DNA of 64,000 nt, from positions 865,001 to 929,000 of the forward strand of contig NC_014816.1 of the NCBI RefSeq assembly GCF_000175215.2, given 5' to 3'. Positions 23,376 through 32,317 of this stretch are shown here, piece after piece. How positions within the stretch are numbered: the stretch's first letter is position 1; each line of letters opens with the position of its first letter. Origin of the DNA: Asticcacaulis excentricus CB 48 (GTDB lineage Bacteria > Pseudomonadota > Alphaproteobacteria > Caulobacterales > Caulobacteraceae). The notes beneath the pieces were generated by a model. The model was not told the origin of the DNA, did not search any database, and was given only the letters and a program-made list of their open reading frames with translations. Made by a program: the position numbers and the translations under genes.

Positions 23376-24008
23376 CTATTTGCGCGTAGCCAGCTGGTCG
23401 ATCTGCGCCTTCATGGCCTCGATCTGCTGACGCAGTTCATTGACCTGATCGCTGTCGGCGGGCGGCGCGGAGGTCGCAGCCGAAGCCGCCGGTTCGGCCG
23501 TGCCCGTTGTGGGGGCCGCACCGGGGGCCGCAAATGAGAAGGGCGAGAACATGCGCATGGCACGGTCGAACATGGCCAGGTTCTGCGCCACCTGCTCATC
23601 GAAATAGCCTAGCCCAGGCGCGCCGCCAAAGGCTTGAGAGAATTGCGAGCGGAAGCGTTCCTGCTGCTTGGCGAAGCCGTCGAGCGACATTTCCAGATAG
23701 GTCGGCAGAAGGTTCTGCATCGAGTCGCCGTAGAATGAGATGAGTTGACGCAGGAATTGGATCGGCAGCAGGTTCTGACCGCGACTCTCCTCTTCGAAGA
23801 TGATCTGGGCCAGCACGCCGCGCGTGATGTCGTCGCCCGTCTTGGCGTCATAGACGATGAAGTCGATATTCTGACGCACCATGTCCGACAGGTTGTCCAG
23901 CGTCACGTAGGAGCTGGTGGCGGTGTTATACAGACGGCGGTTGGCGTATTTCTTGATGACCACGCGTTCCTGATCGCCGCGTTTGGTCTTCGTTTTGGTT
24001 TCAGTCAT
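23376..24008 (-). CDS. phaR: Polyhydroxyalkanoate synthesis regulator PhaR
   Basis: 210 residues. The N-terminal DNA/PHB-binding domain is unmistakable: VVIKKYANRRLYNTATSSYV, then LDNLSDMVRQNIDFIVYDAK and DDITRGVLAQIIFEEESRG, followed by the PHB-accumulation regulatory domain FLRQLISFYGDSMQNLLPTY. The C-terminal third has an Ala/Pro-rich linker and a short coiled coil (ELRQQIEAMKAQIDQLATRK). PhaR represses phasin and PHB genes when no polymer is present and is titrated off by PHB granules. ATG 24008 was chosen since conserved sequence begins soon after. It is divergent from phaA, whose promoter it may control. Confidence 0.95.
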   Translation of the reverse strand: MTETKTKTKRGDQERVVIKKYANRRLYNTATSSYVTLDNLSDMVRQNIDFIVYDAKTGDDITRGVLAQIIFEEESRGQNLLPIQFLRQLISFYGDSMQNLLPTYLEMSLDGFAKQQERFRSQFSQAFGGAPGLGYFDEQVAQNLAMFDRAMRMFSPFSFAAPGAAPTTGTAEPAASAATSAPPADSDQVNELRQQIEAMKAQIDQLATRK

Positions 24009-24416
24009 GCCTTGATCCTGACTCCCCCTGTACGGGTCCAGTGTGATGCCATCTTCGCGGTTCATATTGCGCAACATGATCCGTCGCGCAGATGCGAAAG
24101 GCGAAGAGGTTTTCCGCGGCTTTTTGTGCTTATGCGGAAAAACTGTGCCTACTAAATGGCTATTCCCTCAGTTGTTCAAGGGGTGTGCGGCGATAAAGCG
24201 CGTGTGCGTGTGCAAAATGCGGTAAATCCGACGTGATGGTTGTGCAGATGCGAAAATTTTGCGCTCAAAATCACGTGTTTGGAGACTTTTACACATATTT
24301 TGTGTCGTGACACCGTCACGCCTTTGGGGCAGGGTCCGAACCGTCAACTCGCCGGATACGCGCGCAAATGAGCGGTTGCAAGGGAAACGTCCGGTTATTT
24401 TCAAAAGGGAATTTTC
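24009..24416. other. phaR-phaA divergent regulatory region
   Basis: 408 bp without a gene. The motif TGTGC occurs six times between 24125 and 24245 (24125, 24144, 24184, 24203, 24209, 24241). PhaR-type repressors are reported to prefer TGC-rich DNA, so this cluster is a candidate operator region; that link is inference. A ribosome site AAAAGGGA at 24402-24409 belongs to phaA. Confidence 0.4.
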
Positions 24417-25625
24417 ATGTCGGTAAGCTCTGTGTCTGACGTGGTGATCGTGGCTGCGGCCCGTACACCGGTCGGTTCGTTTCTGGGTGGTTTGGCCTCT
24501 TTGTCGGGGGCGGATCTGGGCGCCCATGTAATCAAGGCCGTTCTGGAACGCTCCGGCCTCAAGGCAGACGAGATCGACGAAGTGATCCTGGGTCAGGTGC
24601 TGACCGCCGCGCAGGGCCAGGGACCGGCCCGTCAGGCAGCGATCAAGGGCGGCCTGCCCAACACCACCCCGGCCTGGGGCATCAACCAAATCTGCGGCTC
24701 AGGCCTGCGCGCGGTGGCGCTAGCTGCGCAGCAGATCGCGCTGGGAGATGCCAAGGTGGTCATCGCCGGCGGTCAGGAAAGCATGTCGCAGGCCAATCAC
24801 GCAGCCTTCCTGCGCAATGGTCAGAAATTCGGGGACATTTCGTTTGCCGATACCATGATCAAGGACGGCCTGTGGGACGCCTTCAACAACTATCATATGG
24901 GGCAGACGGCCGAAAACATCGCGGCCAAGTGGGAGATCACCCGAGTAGCGCAGGACGAATTCGCCGTCGCCTCGCAAAATAAGGCCGAAGCCGCTCAGAA
25001 GGCTGGCAAGTTCGACGCGGAAATTGCCCCGGTGATCATTAAGGGGCGCAAGGGCGATACGGTCGTCGATAAGGACGAATTCATCCGCCATGGCGCAACG
25101 CTCGACAGTGTGGCAGGCCTCAAGCCCGCTTTTCTGAAGGACGGCACGGTAACGGCGGCGAATGCGTCGGGTCTCAATGATGGTGCGGCGGCGTTGATCC
25201 TGATGTCTGCCGACGAAGCAGCGGCGCGCGGCCTGAAGCCTCTGGCGCGCATCAAATCGTGGGCGACGGCGGGCGTCGATCCGGCCATCATGGGCACGGG
25301 GCCAATCCCGGCTTCGAAAAAGGCGCTGGAAAAGGCGGGTTGGAGCGTCGCCGATCTCGACCTCGTCGAATCGAACGAAGCTTTTGCCGCTCAGGCTCTG
25401 TGCGTGGTCAAGGAATTGGGGCTTGACACTTCGAAGGTCAATGTCAACGGCGGCGCCATCGCCATAGGCCATCCGATCGGGGCGTCGGGCGCGCGCATTC
25501 TGACCACCTTGATCTTCGAACTGAACCGCCGCGCCAGCGAAGCGGGCAAGCCCCTGAAGGGTCTGGCCACGCTTTGCATCGGTGGGGGGATGGGCGTCGC
25601 CCTGACTGTCGAGACCCTTGGGTAA
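24417..25625 (+). CDS. phaA: Acetyl-CoA acetyltransferase (beta-ketothiolase)
   Basis: 402 residues, the usual thiolase size. It condenses two acetyl-CoA to acetoacetyl-CoA, the first step of PHB synthesis. Motifs: VVIVAAARTPVGSFLGG at the start, the nucleophile Cys in NQICGSGLRAVALAAQQ near residue 93, the His in NGGAIAIGHPIGASGARI near 355 and the proton-transfer Cys in TLCIGGGMGVAL near 387. The reductase gene phaB follows after 145 bp and the regulator phaR is divergent; the PHB synthase phaC is not in the window. Confidence 0.95.
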   Translation: MSVSSVSDVVIVAAARTPVGSFLGGLASLSGADLGAHVIKAVLERSGLKADEIDEVILGQVLTAAQGQGPARQAAIKGGLPNTTPAWGINQICGSGLRAVALAAQQIALGDAKVVIAGGQESMSQANHAAFLRNGQKFGDISFADTMIKDGLWDAFNNYHMGQTAENIAAKWEITRVAQDEFAVASQNKAEAAQKAGKFDAEIAPVIIKGRKGDTVVDKDEFIRHGATLDSVAGLKPAFLKDGTVTAANASGLNDGAAALILMSADEAAARGLKPLARIKSWATAGVDPAIMGTGPIPASKKALEKAGWSVADLDLVESNEAFAAQALCVVKELGLDTSKVNVNGGAIAIGHPIGASGARILTTLIFELNRRASEAGKPLKGLATLCIGGGMGVALTVETLG

Positions 25626-25770
25626 ACTCCCCTGACGAGCTGTCAATAATCACCTTCCTTCGAGCTGGCGCTCACGTACCTATCTACGCTGCGCGCCAGG
25701 ACTCAGAAGCTATTCATTTTGGCCGCGTTATGGCGGCTTAAGCGCAAGCGGAACGACTAAAGGATTAAAA

Positions 25771-26496
25771 ATGAGCAGAGTTGCATTGGTTACGGGCGGG
25801 ACGCGCGGTATCGGCAAGGCGATTGCTAAGCGCCTCAAAGACGCAGGCTTCAAGGTGGCCGCGGGTTACGCCGGGAACGAAGAAAACGCCAAGCGCGTCG
25901 CCGAAGAACTGGGCGTCTTCGTCGTCAAAGGCTCGGTGGCTGATTTCGCGGACTGTCAGCGAGCTGTGGCCGAGGTCGAGGCCGCGCTGGGGCCGGTCGA
26001 GGTGCTGGTCAACAATGCCGGCATCACACGCGACGGCTTCTTCCATAAGATGAGCCAGCAGCAGTGGCAGGAAGTCATCCATACCAATCTCGATTCGATG
26101 TTCAACATGACCCGTCCGGTCATTGAAGGCATGCGTGAGCGCGGCTATGGCCGCATCATCAATATCTCGTCAATCAATGGTCAGAAGGGGCAGGCCGGGC
26201 AGGCCAACTATTCGACGGCAAAGGCGGGCGTGATTGGCTTTACCAAGGCGCTGGCGCTCGAATCGGCGTCCAAAGGGATCACGGTCAACTGTGTCGCCCC
26301 CGGCTACACCTCGACCGAAATGGTCTCGGCCATCGCTCCTGCAGTACTGGAAAAAATCGTCTCCGGCATCCCCGTTGGACGTCTGGGCACCCCCGAAGAA
26401 GTTGCCGAAATCGTCGCCTTCCTGGCATCGGACATGGGCAGCTTCATCACCGGCGCCACTATTGCTGTCAATGGCGGCCAGCATATGGCCAGCTAA
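25771..26496 (+). CDS. phaB: Acetoacetyl-CoA reductase
   Basis: 241-residue short-chain dehydrogenase. The cofactor motif TGGTRGIGKAIAKRL is at the N-terminus, NNAGITRD near residue 85, the catalytic Ser in ISSINGQKGQAGQ near 138 and Tyr-x3-Lys in YSTAKAG near 151. The block NGQKGQAGQANYSTAKAGVIG is diagnostic of PhaB as against FabG. It reduces acetoacetyl-CoA to (R)-3-hydroxybutyryl-CoA with NADPH. AGGATTAAAA precedes the ATG, and a terminator follows the gene. Confidence 0.94.
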   Translation: MSRVALVTGGTRGIGKAIAKRLKDAGFKVAAGYAGNEENAKRVAEELGVFVVKGSVADFADCQRAVAEVEAALGPVEVLVNNAGITRDGFFHKMSQQQWQEVIHTNLDSMFNMTRPVIEGMRERGYGRIINISSINGQKGQAGQANYSTAKAGVIGFTKALALESASKGITVNCVAPGYTSTEMVSAIAPAVLEKIVSGIPVGRLGTPEEVAEIVAFLASDMGSFITGATIAVNGGQHMAS

Positions 26497-26537
26497 CCCT
26501 GTGTGATACTCACACGGGATTAGAGCCGACAAAACGT

Positions 26538-26570
26538 ATCCCCGCAGTTCCGGCTGCGGGGATATTTTAT
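26538..26570 (+). terminator. Terminator after phaB
   Basis: Perfect 10-bp arms ATCCCCGCAG (26538-26547) and CTGCGGGGAT (26554-26563) around TTCCGG, followed by ATTTTAT. Confidence 0.82.
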
Positions 26571-26742
26571 ACCCCGCACGGCGAGCCGCCACTTTGTAGC
26601 ACACGTGTTTGAGAGCGGTTATCATTCGCTCCCATCTTTGTGACAAAAATGCCGCAATCGCTTGTGATTCAACGTTTAGCGCCCTCAAGACACCCCCGGC
26701 TTGTCCTAATTCCGCCTATTTCCACGCGCACTTTACGTCCCG

Positions 26743-27552
26743 ATGACAAACCCTCAGTTCACATCGCGTCCCACCCGGTTTCAGACCCTTTGCCGGGCGC
26801 TCTGCCTTCTGATTATCGCCCTTTGCCTGCCGGTTGCCGGCGTGTCGCAGGCGCAGGCCGAACGCACCTTGCGCGACTCGCTGATTGGCCGGGTGACGCC
26901 AAATGACGGGCGCACCAATGCGCCGCCGACTGTGGCGCGCTTTACGACCGATCGCGGGGCCAGTTTCGTGTTGGACCGCAGCCGTCGGAACCCGCTGATC
27001 CAGTTCGATGGCGACAGCGAGGTTTGGGCCCTGACCCCGACGCCCGGTCCGATGGGTGATATCATCTTCAAGAACGATCTGGGCGAACCCGTGCTCAAGG
27101 CGACGCGCTGGGGCGGCATGATCCTGTTTTCCAAGGACCGCCCGACGGGGGATCCGGTGGCGGTGGCCGGCCGCGCTGAAGCGTTTGAGCCGGGTCATAT
27201 GTCACCGTCGCAACTGTTTCAGCATCTGGTGCGTACCTCCAAAAAGGCTTCAGCGGCGCTCAGCCGTCTGGTGCGCTTCGAAGCCGATGTGCAGACGCCG
27301 GGCGCGGACTATCTGTTTGCCGATGCGGCGACCGTGACCGCCGATGCCATCGTCGAAATGTCAGCGACGACCAAGGGGCGCAAACTTCTGGCCCCCGTTC
27401 AGGAGGTCAAACTGATCGAGGGCCGCCCGCCAAGCGCTTGGGTCGAAGGCGATACGCTGATGCTCAAACTGGACCTCAGCAAGGGCTGGGGCGGCCGCCC
27501 GTCGTCAAAGCGCGTGATGAAGGTGCTGGCCAGCGGCGGCAACGCGCCTTAG
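26743..27552 (+). CDS. DUF4908-like exported protein
   Basis: 269 residues. A Sec signal peptide is clear: a basic start, then ALCLLIIALCLPVAGVSQAQA with cleavage after AQA near residue 39. The mature part contains FTTDRGASFVLDRSRRNPLI, GPMGDIIFKNDLGEPVLKAT and GGMILFSKDRPTGDPVAV, a pattern I associate with the alphaproteobacterial DUF4908 family of unknown function (moderate certainty). No catalytic motif is apparent. Probably periplasmic. It is convergent with gloB, 8 bp apart. Confidence 0.72.
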   Translation: MTNPQFTSRPTRFQTLCRALCLLIIALCLPVAGVSQAQAERTLRDSLIGRVTPNDGRTNAPPTVARFTTDRGASFVLDRSRRNPLIQFDGDSEVWALTPTPGPMGDIIFKNDLGEPVLKATRWGGMILFSKDRPTGDPVAVAGRAEAFEPGHMSPSQLFQHLVRTSKKASAALSRLVRFEADVQTPGADYLFADAATVTADAIVEMSATTKGRKLLAPVQEVKLIEGRPPSAWVEGDTLMLKLDLSKGWGGRPSSKRVMKVLASGGNAP

Positions 27553-27560
27553 TGTGCCAA

Positions 27561-28307
27561 TCAAAACCGGTCCTTGGCCGCTCTGATTTCGCCAAACTTT
27601 GCGGCCTGAGCGGCAAAGCCGCTTTCTCTCAGTGGATAGACAACAAACGGATTGGTGGTCATCTCGTCAGCCAGTCGCATGGGCACAGTGGGCTCGCCGC
27701 GCGCCCGGCGGGCGCGAATGTCCGCCCCGCGCGCCTCCAATGCCGGGAATTGACCTAAGCTCTCAGCAAACATCAGGTTCGACATGGTGTATTCGTGCGC
27801 GCAATAGAGTGTTGTCTGCGGGTCGAGCGCCAGCAGCCCTTGCAGGCTGCCCCACATGTCTGAAGCGCTGCCCTCGAACAACCGCCCGCAACCCAGCGCA
27901 AACAGGGTGTCGCCGACGAAGGCCACGTTTTCCGACGGCGCGCAATAGCCGATATGACCCAGAGTATGTCCCGTGAGATCGAGTACGTCGAACACCGTCT
28001 GCCCCAGCGCGAACCTGTCACCTCCGCTCAAAACGTGATCAAGCGGCGCGGCTTTACGTACCTCTTCGGGGCCGTAGATGAGGCAGCCATAACGGTCTTT
28101 CAGCGCCGCATTGCCACCCGTATGATCCGGGTGCCAGTGGGTGTTTAAGATGTAGTCAAGCCCCCACCCCTGCGCCGTCAGGGCCGCCGTCACCCTTTCG
28201 GCATCGGGGGTGTCGATGCAGGCGACCTGCCCTGACGCCTGATCGCGGACCACGAACCCGTAATTGTCGTTTAGCGCCGGAAACTGATGAATTTGCAGGG
28301 CCGACAT
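27561..28307 (-). CDS. gloB: Hydroxyacylglutathione hydrolase (glyoxalase II)
   Basis: 248 residues of the metallo-beta-lactamase superfamily. The dinuclear metal site THWHPDHTGGN is at residues 55-65, GHTLGHIGY near 112 supplies another His, FVGDTLFALGCGRLFEG near 130 the bridging Asp, and CAHEYTMSNLMFA near 168 the last His. GCGRLFEG and the C-terminal substrate region are typical of GloB. It hydrolyses S-D-lactoylglutathione in methylglyoxal detoxification. ATG 28307 begins MSALQIHQFPALNDNYGF, the family opening. It shares a 66-bp divergent promoter region with the methyltransferase gene. Confidence 0.93.
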   Translation of the reverse strand: MSALQIHQFPALNDNYGFVVRDQASGQVACIDTPDAERVTAALTAQGWGLDYILNTHWHPDHTGGNAALKDRYGCLIYGPEEVRKAAPLDHVLSGGDRFALGQTVFDVLDLTGHTLGHIGYCAPSENVAFVGDTLFALGCGRLFEGSASDMWGSLQGLLALDPQTTLYCAHEYTMSNLMFAESLGQFPALEARGADIRARRARGEPTVPMRLADEMTTNPFVVYPLRESGFAAQAAKFGEIRAAKDRF

Positions 28308-28373
28308 GGCAAAATCCTCCCTCAACCGCGCAAAGCATCCTATATAGAGGGTCTGATCCCCTGAGGACTCGCC

Positions 28374-29114
28374 TTGCGTCGTATCGTATCCGAACTGAGC
28401 CGTTTCTATGCCACGCCCGAAGGCGCGGTGACAAGGCGCATGGTTACACAGAAGCTGGCAGAAGCCTGGCCCGATGTGACGGGGTCGGACGTGCTGGGGC
28501 TTGGCTATACCACCCCCTATCTCGATGCGTTCAATGGCACGGCGCGGCGCGTGATTGCCGCCATGCCGTCGGCGCAGGGGGCGGAAATCTGGCCAGAGGG
28601 CCTGAAAAGCCGCTCAACGCTGGTCGATGAGCAGCATATGCCCTTTCCCTCGGCGCTGTTCGACCGGATTTTCCTCATGCACGCGCTGGAGGAAGCGCCC
28701 AACCCCGAAGCCCTGCTGGTCGAAGCGTCGCGTTGTCTAACCACTAACGGGCGGCTGATTTTGGCAGTGGTGGCGCGAGGTGGTCTGTGGACCCACGCCG
28801 AAAAGACGCCGTTCGGGCACGGCCAGCCCTTTTCGCGCACGCAGCTTGAGACGCTGCTGCGGGCGGCGGAGCTTGAGCCAATCGCCTGGTCCTATGCCCT
28901 CTATGTGCCGCCCCTGCGTTCGTTGCTGCGCTGGGCCCAGACCTTTGAGGAATGGGCCCCGCGGGTTTGGCCTTATCGTGGCGGGCTGATCCTGATGGAG
29001 GCGGGTAAGCGGGTGATCCGCGCGCCGGTGCGCGGCACGGCGGTGTCGGTCATTGACGACATCCGCGACAAGCTGGGCGTGTCGATGCCGCAGCCAACCC
29101 CGCAGGGGCATTGA
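28374..29114 (+). CDS. Class I SAM-dependent methyltransferase, TTG start
   Basis: 246 residues. The first strand and SAM-binding loop read VLGLGYTTPYLDAF near residue 40, and the core continues with an acidic strand, LPFPSALFDRIF-like MPFPSALFDRIFLMHALEEA near 85, and TNGRLILAVVARGGLWTH near 121. The protein resembles an uncharacterised alphaproteobacterial methyltransferase often found beside gloB. No ATG occurs before the conserved N-terminus; TTG 28374 follows CTGAGGA with a 6-base gap, so I take TTG as the real start. Substrate unknown. Confidence 0.8.
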   Translation: MRRIVSELSRFYATPEGAVTRRMVTQKLAEAWPDVTGSDVLGLGYTTPYLDAFNGTARRVIAAMPSAQGAEIWPEGLKSRSTLVDEQHMPFPSALFDRIFLMHALEEAPNPEALLVEASRCLTTNGRLILAVVARGGLWTHAEKTPFGHGQPFSRTQLETLLRAAELEPIAWSYALYVPPLRSLLRWAQTFEEWAPRVWPYRGGLILMEAGKRVIRAPVRGTAVSVIDDIRDKLGVSMPQPTPQGH

Positions 29115-29257
29115 TTAAGTCCGCCTTTCTATTTCCTCTAGACAGGTCGGAGGGTGGGGGCAGACCTCCATCGTTACCGCTTCACAACACCGCGAATATG
29201 GCTTGAACCGGGACGGCTTTCGCGTCCATAAGCGGGCCTGAACAAGGAACACGACTC

Positions 29258-29767
29258 ATGATGAAACACCTGATCGTCATGCGCCACGGGAAGGCCGAGA
29301 AGGACAGCGCCTCGGGCGAGGATTTCGAGCGCAACTTGATGCAGCGCGGCCTGCGCGAAGCTGCCGCCGTTGCCGAAGCGCTGAAGGCGCGCGGCCTAAA
29401 ACCCGACTATGCGCTCGTCTCTGCCGCCCACCGCACGCACCAGACTTTTGACGCCGTCAAGGGCGTGCTGGGTGATATAGCGGGCGAGGTGCGCGATGAT
29501 ATGTTCAATATGGGAGCATCGGACCTGCGTCGTCTGGTCGAGGCGCACGAAGAGGCGGGGGATTGTCTGCTAATCATCGGGCACAATCCGGGCATTCAAT
29601 ACCTGGTGCTCGACTATATGACCGAAGGCGCGGCCTCTCAGGTCGATATAGACCGCGCGCGCGGCTCGTACCCCACGGCGGCCGCCACTGTGTTTACGAT
29701 CGATCTGGCCGGTCGCCCGATCTTTGATGACCTGCTGAAGCCCAAAGACCTAATTGGGGGCGAGTGA
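29258..29767 (+). CDS. SixA-like histidine phosphatase
   Basis: 169 residues of the histidine phosphatase superfamily. The catalytic RHG motif is in LIVMRHGKAEKD at residues 8-11, the second His in LLIIGHNPGIQYL near residue 107, and an Arg in SAAHRTHQTFDA near 59. SixA in E. coli removes phosphate from phosphohistidine, notably in the nitrogen-related phosphotransfer system, but small members of this family vary, so the substrate is open. AAGGAAC precedes ATG 29258. The stop overlaps the pyrD start (TGATG), so the two genes are translationally coupled. Confidence 0.85.
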   Translation: MMKHLIVMRHGKAEKDSASGEDFERNLMQRGLREAAAVAEALKARGLKPDYALVSAAHRTHQTFDAVKGVLGDIAGEVRDDMFNMGASDLRRLVEAHEEAGDCLLIIGHNPGIQYLVLDYMTEGAASQVDIDRARGSYPTAAATVFTIDLAGRPIFDDLLKPKDLIGGE

Positions 29768-30843
29768 TGGATCTCTACCGGCTGGCGCTGAAACCGCTGC
29801 ATCTTCTGGAGGCCGAAGACGCCCACTCGGCGACCATTTTGGCGCTGAAATCAGGGTTAGGGCCGCGTTCCAGCTACGATCCGCCAGAACTGCGCACGGA
29901 AATCGCCTTCACAGGCGGGGTATTGAGTGTACGCAATTGCGTCGGTCTGGCCGCCGGGTTTGACAAGAATGCCGATGTGCCGCTAGCCATGAGCCGTGCC
30001 GGCTTTGGCTTTGTGGAATGTGGTACGGTTACGCCCTTGCCGCAGGCCGGTAACCCGCGCCCGCGCCTGTTCCGTTTGAGCGAGGACGAGGCAGTGATCA
30101 ATCGCATGGGCTTCAATAACAAGGGACTTGAGGTCTTCGCCAGCCACCTGGAGCGTCATCTGGGCCGCGCCTCGGCGCCGGTGTTAGGCGCCAATATCGG
30201 GGCCAATAAGGACGCCACGGATCGTATGGCCGATTACGTCACGGGCCTGAAACGCCTATGGGGTCTGTCGTCCTATTTTACCGCCAACATCTCCTCACCC
30301 AATACACCGGGTCTGCGCGCTTTACAGGGGCGGGCGCACCTCGATGAGCTTTTGGGGCAGATTGCGGCGACGCGCACCGATCTGGTGCGCGTGACGGGCA
30401 ACAACTATCCGATTTTCCTCAAGATCGCGCCGGACCTCAGCGAGGAAGAAATCGCTGATGCTGTCGAAGCGACCATTGCGCACGGGCTCGATGCGCTGAT
30501 CGTGTCTAACACCACGATCGAGCGGCCGGAGTCGCTGCGCTCAGATCTGGCGACGCAAACAGGCGGCCTGTCAGGCGCGCCGCTGTTTGGGCTTTCGACC
30601 TCGGCGCTGCGCAGTGCTTATAAGGTGGCCGCGGGGCGGCTAACCCTGATCGGGGCGGGTGGCATTGCTTCCGGGGCCGATGCCTATGCCAAGATCCGCG
30701 CTGGGGCATCGCTGGTGCAACTCTACTCGGCGCTGGTCTATAAGGGACCGGGGCTTATCGATGAGATTAAGCGTGATCTGGTGCAGCGCCTGCACGCCGA
30801 TGGTTTGACGCATGTGTCACAAGCGGTGGGTTCGGGGGCTTAA
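29767..30843 (+). CDS. pyrD: Dihydroorotate dehydrogenase (quinone), class 2
   Basis: 358 residues. Class-2 PyrD oxidises dihydroorotate to orotate in pyrimidine synthesis and passes electrons to quinone at the inner membrane. Its N-terminal amphipathic segment MDLYRLALKPLHLLEAEDAH is the membrane-docking piece. FMN-binding and active-site blocks are LAAGFDKNADVPLAM near 64, GTVTPLPQAGNPRPRLFRL near 87, NRMGFNNKG near 112, ISSPNTPGLRALQ with the catalytic Ser near 178, and IGAGGIASGADAYAKI near 300. ATG 29767 shares bases with the preceding stop. Confidence 0.95.
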   Translation: MDLYRLALKPLHLLEAEDAHSATILALKSGLGPRSSYDPPELRTEIAFTGGVLSVRNCVGLAAGFDKNADVPLAMSRAGFGFVECGTVTPLPQAGNPRPRLFRLSEDEAVINRMGFNNKGLEVFASHLERHLGRASAPVLGANIGANKDATDRMADYVTGLKRLWGLSSYFTANISSPNTPGLRALQGRAHLDELLGQIAATRTDLVRVTGNNYPIFLKIAPDLSEEEIADAVEATIAHGLDALIVSNTTIERPESLRSDLATQTGGLSGAPLFGLSTSALRSAYKVAAGRLTLIGAGGIASGADAYAKIRAGASLVQLYSALVYKGPGLIDEIKRDLVQRLHADGLTHVSQAVGSGA

Positions 30844-30933
30844 CAGACCTCTGCCGTCTTATGCCTATCCAACTTGTTGGGGAGGGGGGCCACACGCACC
30901 GCCAAAGGGGTGATATGTGGAGGAGGCTCTGTC

Positions 30934-32241
30934 TTAAACCGGCTCCATCCGGTTGGCGGTCAGCCGTGCCATGGCGCAAATAAACAGCACAAAGATCAAG
31001 TTGTTCTGCCCCAGAATGAAGCTTTCCGACAAGATGAGGAAGCTGAAAATACAGAGGGCCAGAACCGAAAAATAGCCGTCCCGCACGCGCGCAAAGCGAA
31101 ATAGTGCGCAGAAGAAGGTGACCGCCAGACAGCTCCCGAACAGGATCACGCCCACCCAGCCCAGTTGCACCAGCAGGTCCAGCCAGCCATTGTGCGCCGA
31201 CGGCACGTCCCAGTTGGTCTCCTTCTTGACGATCTGGTTGGGGATGGAATCCGGCCCCCAGAAGGCTTTGTAGCCATAGCCCAGCCACGGGCGCTGATCA
31301 GACAGCCTGAGTAGCGACTCCCATATCTGTGTGCGTCCGGTTAGGGTCGGATCCTTGCCCAGCGCCTTGAACACAGTTTCGGGTGTCAGGAAGAAGACGG
31401 CACCGCCGATCAGAGACGCCGTGGCGCCACCCCAGACAAACAGCACGCTTTTCGCGCCGCCGCTGCGCAGCGCCGACAAGACGGGCATGGCCCCCAGCGC
31501 GAGCAGGCAGGCGAGAAGCGAAGTCTTCGACCGCGACATGAGGATCAGGAAGAAGATCAGGGCCGCGGACCCGATCCACATGGCGCGCCGGGCGGGCAGC
31601 AGGAAGGCGCTGGCGCAACAGGCAACGAAACCAAACGTCATAAGAGACGCCATCTGATTCTTTTCATGCCACAGGCCACGCCAGGCCCCGGCATTGATGT
31701 CGTGATGCACGCCCATGGTGGGGTAGAGGAGGGCGGCCAGAATACTGCCGACCGCCATGACGGCGAAGGTGCCGCCAACGATCTGCGTCAGTTCGGAGCC
31801 TTTGAAACGGGCCCCCAGATAGAGACCAAACAGCAGGGTAAAGCCCAGCGCCAGAGAGCGGCGGTTGGTGACGGAGGGATCAATCGACCACCAGCTGGAG
31901 GCGTAGCACAGGGCCAGCAGGGCGCCAGCCATGACCAGCGCCGGCAAGACCCGCAGGAAACGATCGGCCCGCGCCACGCTGAGCAACAGGGTCAGGCCAT
32001 AGACGGGCAGCCACAACAGGCGCATCCACGACACTTCCCCGCCATTTTCCTGATTGGGCGCAAACAACGGGGCCCATAGGGCTTCGGAAAACATGAAGAG
32101 ACAGAAGGCCGCCAGCAGCGCCTCGATGCGAAACACCATCAGGGCCGGCCCGCTCAGAGGCGGCTCTACGGCGTCACGGCGGCCAGTCGAGCGGACCGTT
32201 CGCGGATAGTCGTCACGTTCGTAGGCGGGTGTCGCAGGCAT
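30934..32241 (-). CDS. O-antigen ligase/polymerase family membrane protein
   Basis: 435 residues with about ten hydrophobic segments after a 30-residue polar tail. The Wzy_C region is recognisable: FFLILMSRSKTSLLACLLAL near residue 220, then a periplasmic loop with DPTLTGRTQIWESLLRL near 300 and SAHNGWLDLLVQLG near 355, where Arg and His residues act in catalysis. Proteins of this family ligate O-antigen to lipid A-core or polymerise exopolysaccharide, including holdfast polymers in Caulobacter. Which one applies is not visible. It lies 76 bp downstream of flgH in the same direction but is functionally unrelated. Confidence 0.87.
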   Translation of the reverse strand: MPATPAYERDDYPRTVRSTGRRDAVEPPLSGPALMVFRIEALLAAFCLFMFSEALWAPLFAPNQENGGEVSWMRLLWLPVYGLTLLLSVARADRFLRVLPALVMAGALLALCYASSWWSIDPSVTNRRSLALGFTLLFGLYLGARFKGSELTQIVGGTFAVMAVGSILAALLYPTMGVHHDINAGAWRGLWHEKNQMASLMTFGFVACCASAFLLPARRAMWIGSAALIFFLILMSRSKTSLLACLLALGAMPVLSALRSGGAKSVLFVWGGATASLIGGAVFFLTPETVFKALGKDPTLTGRTQIWESLLRLSDQRPWLGYGYKAFWGPDSIPNQIVKKETNWDVPSAHNGWLDLLVQLGWVGVILFGSCLAVTFFCALFRFARVRDGYFSVLALCIFSFLILSESFILGQNNLIFVLFICAMARLTANRMEPV

Positions 32242-32317
32242 AGGAGTCCGAGGGCGGGGACTCTAAACTTATCATCGAAATGTCAAGATGCGCTTAAATC
32301 TGTGCATCCCGGCGCAC

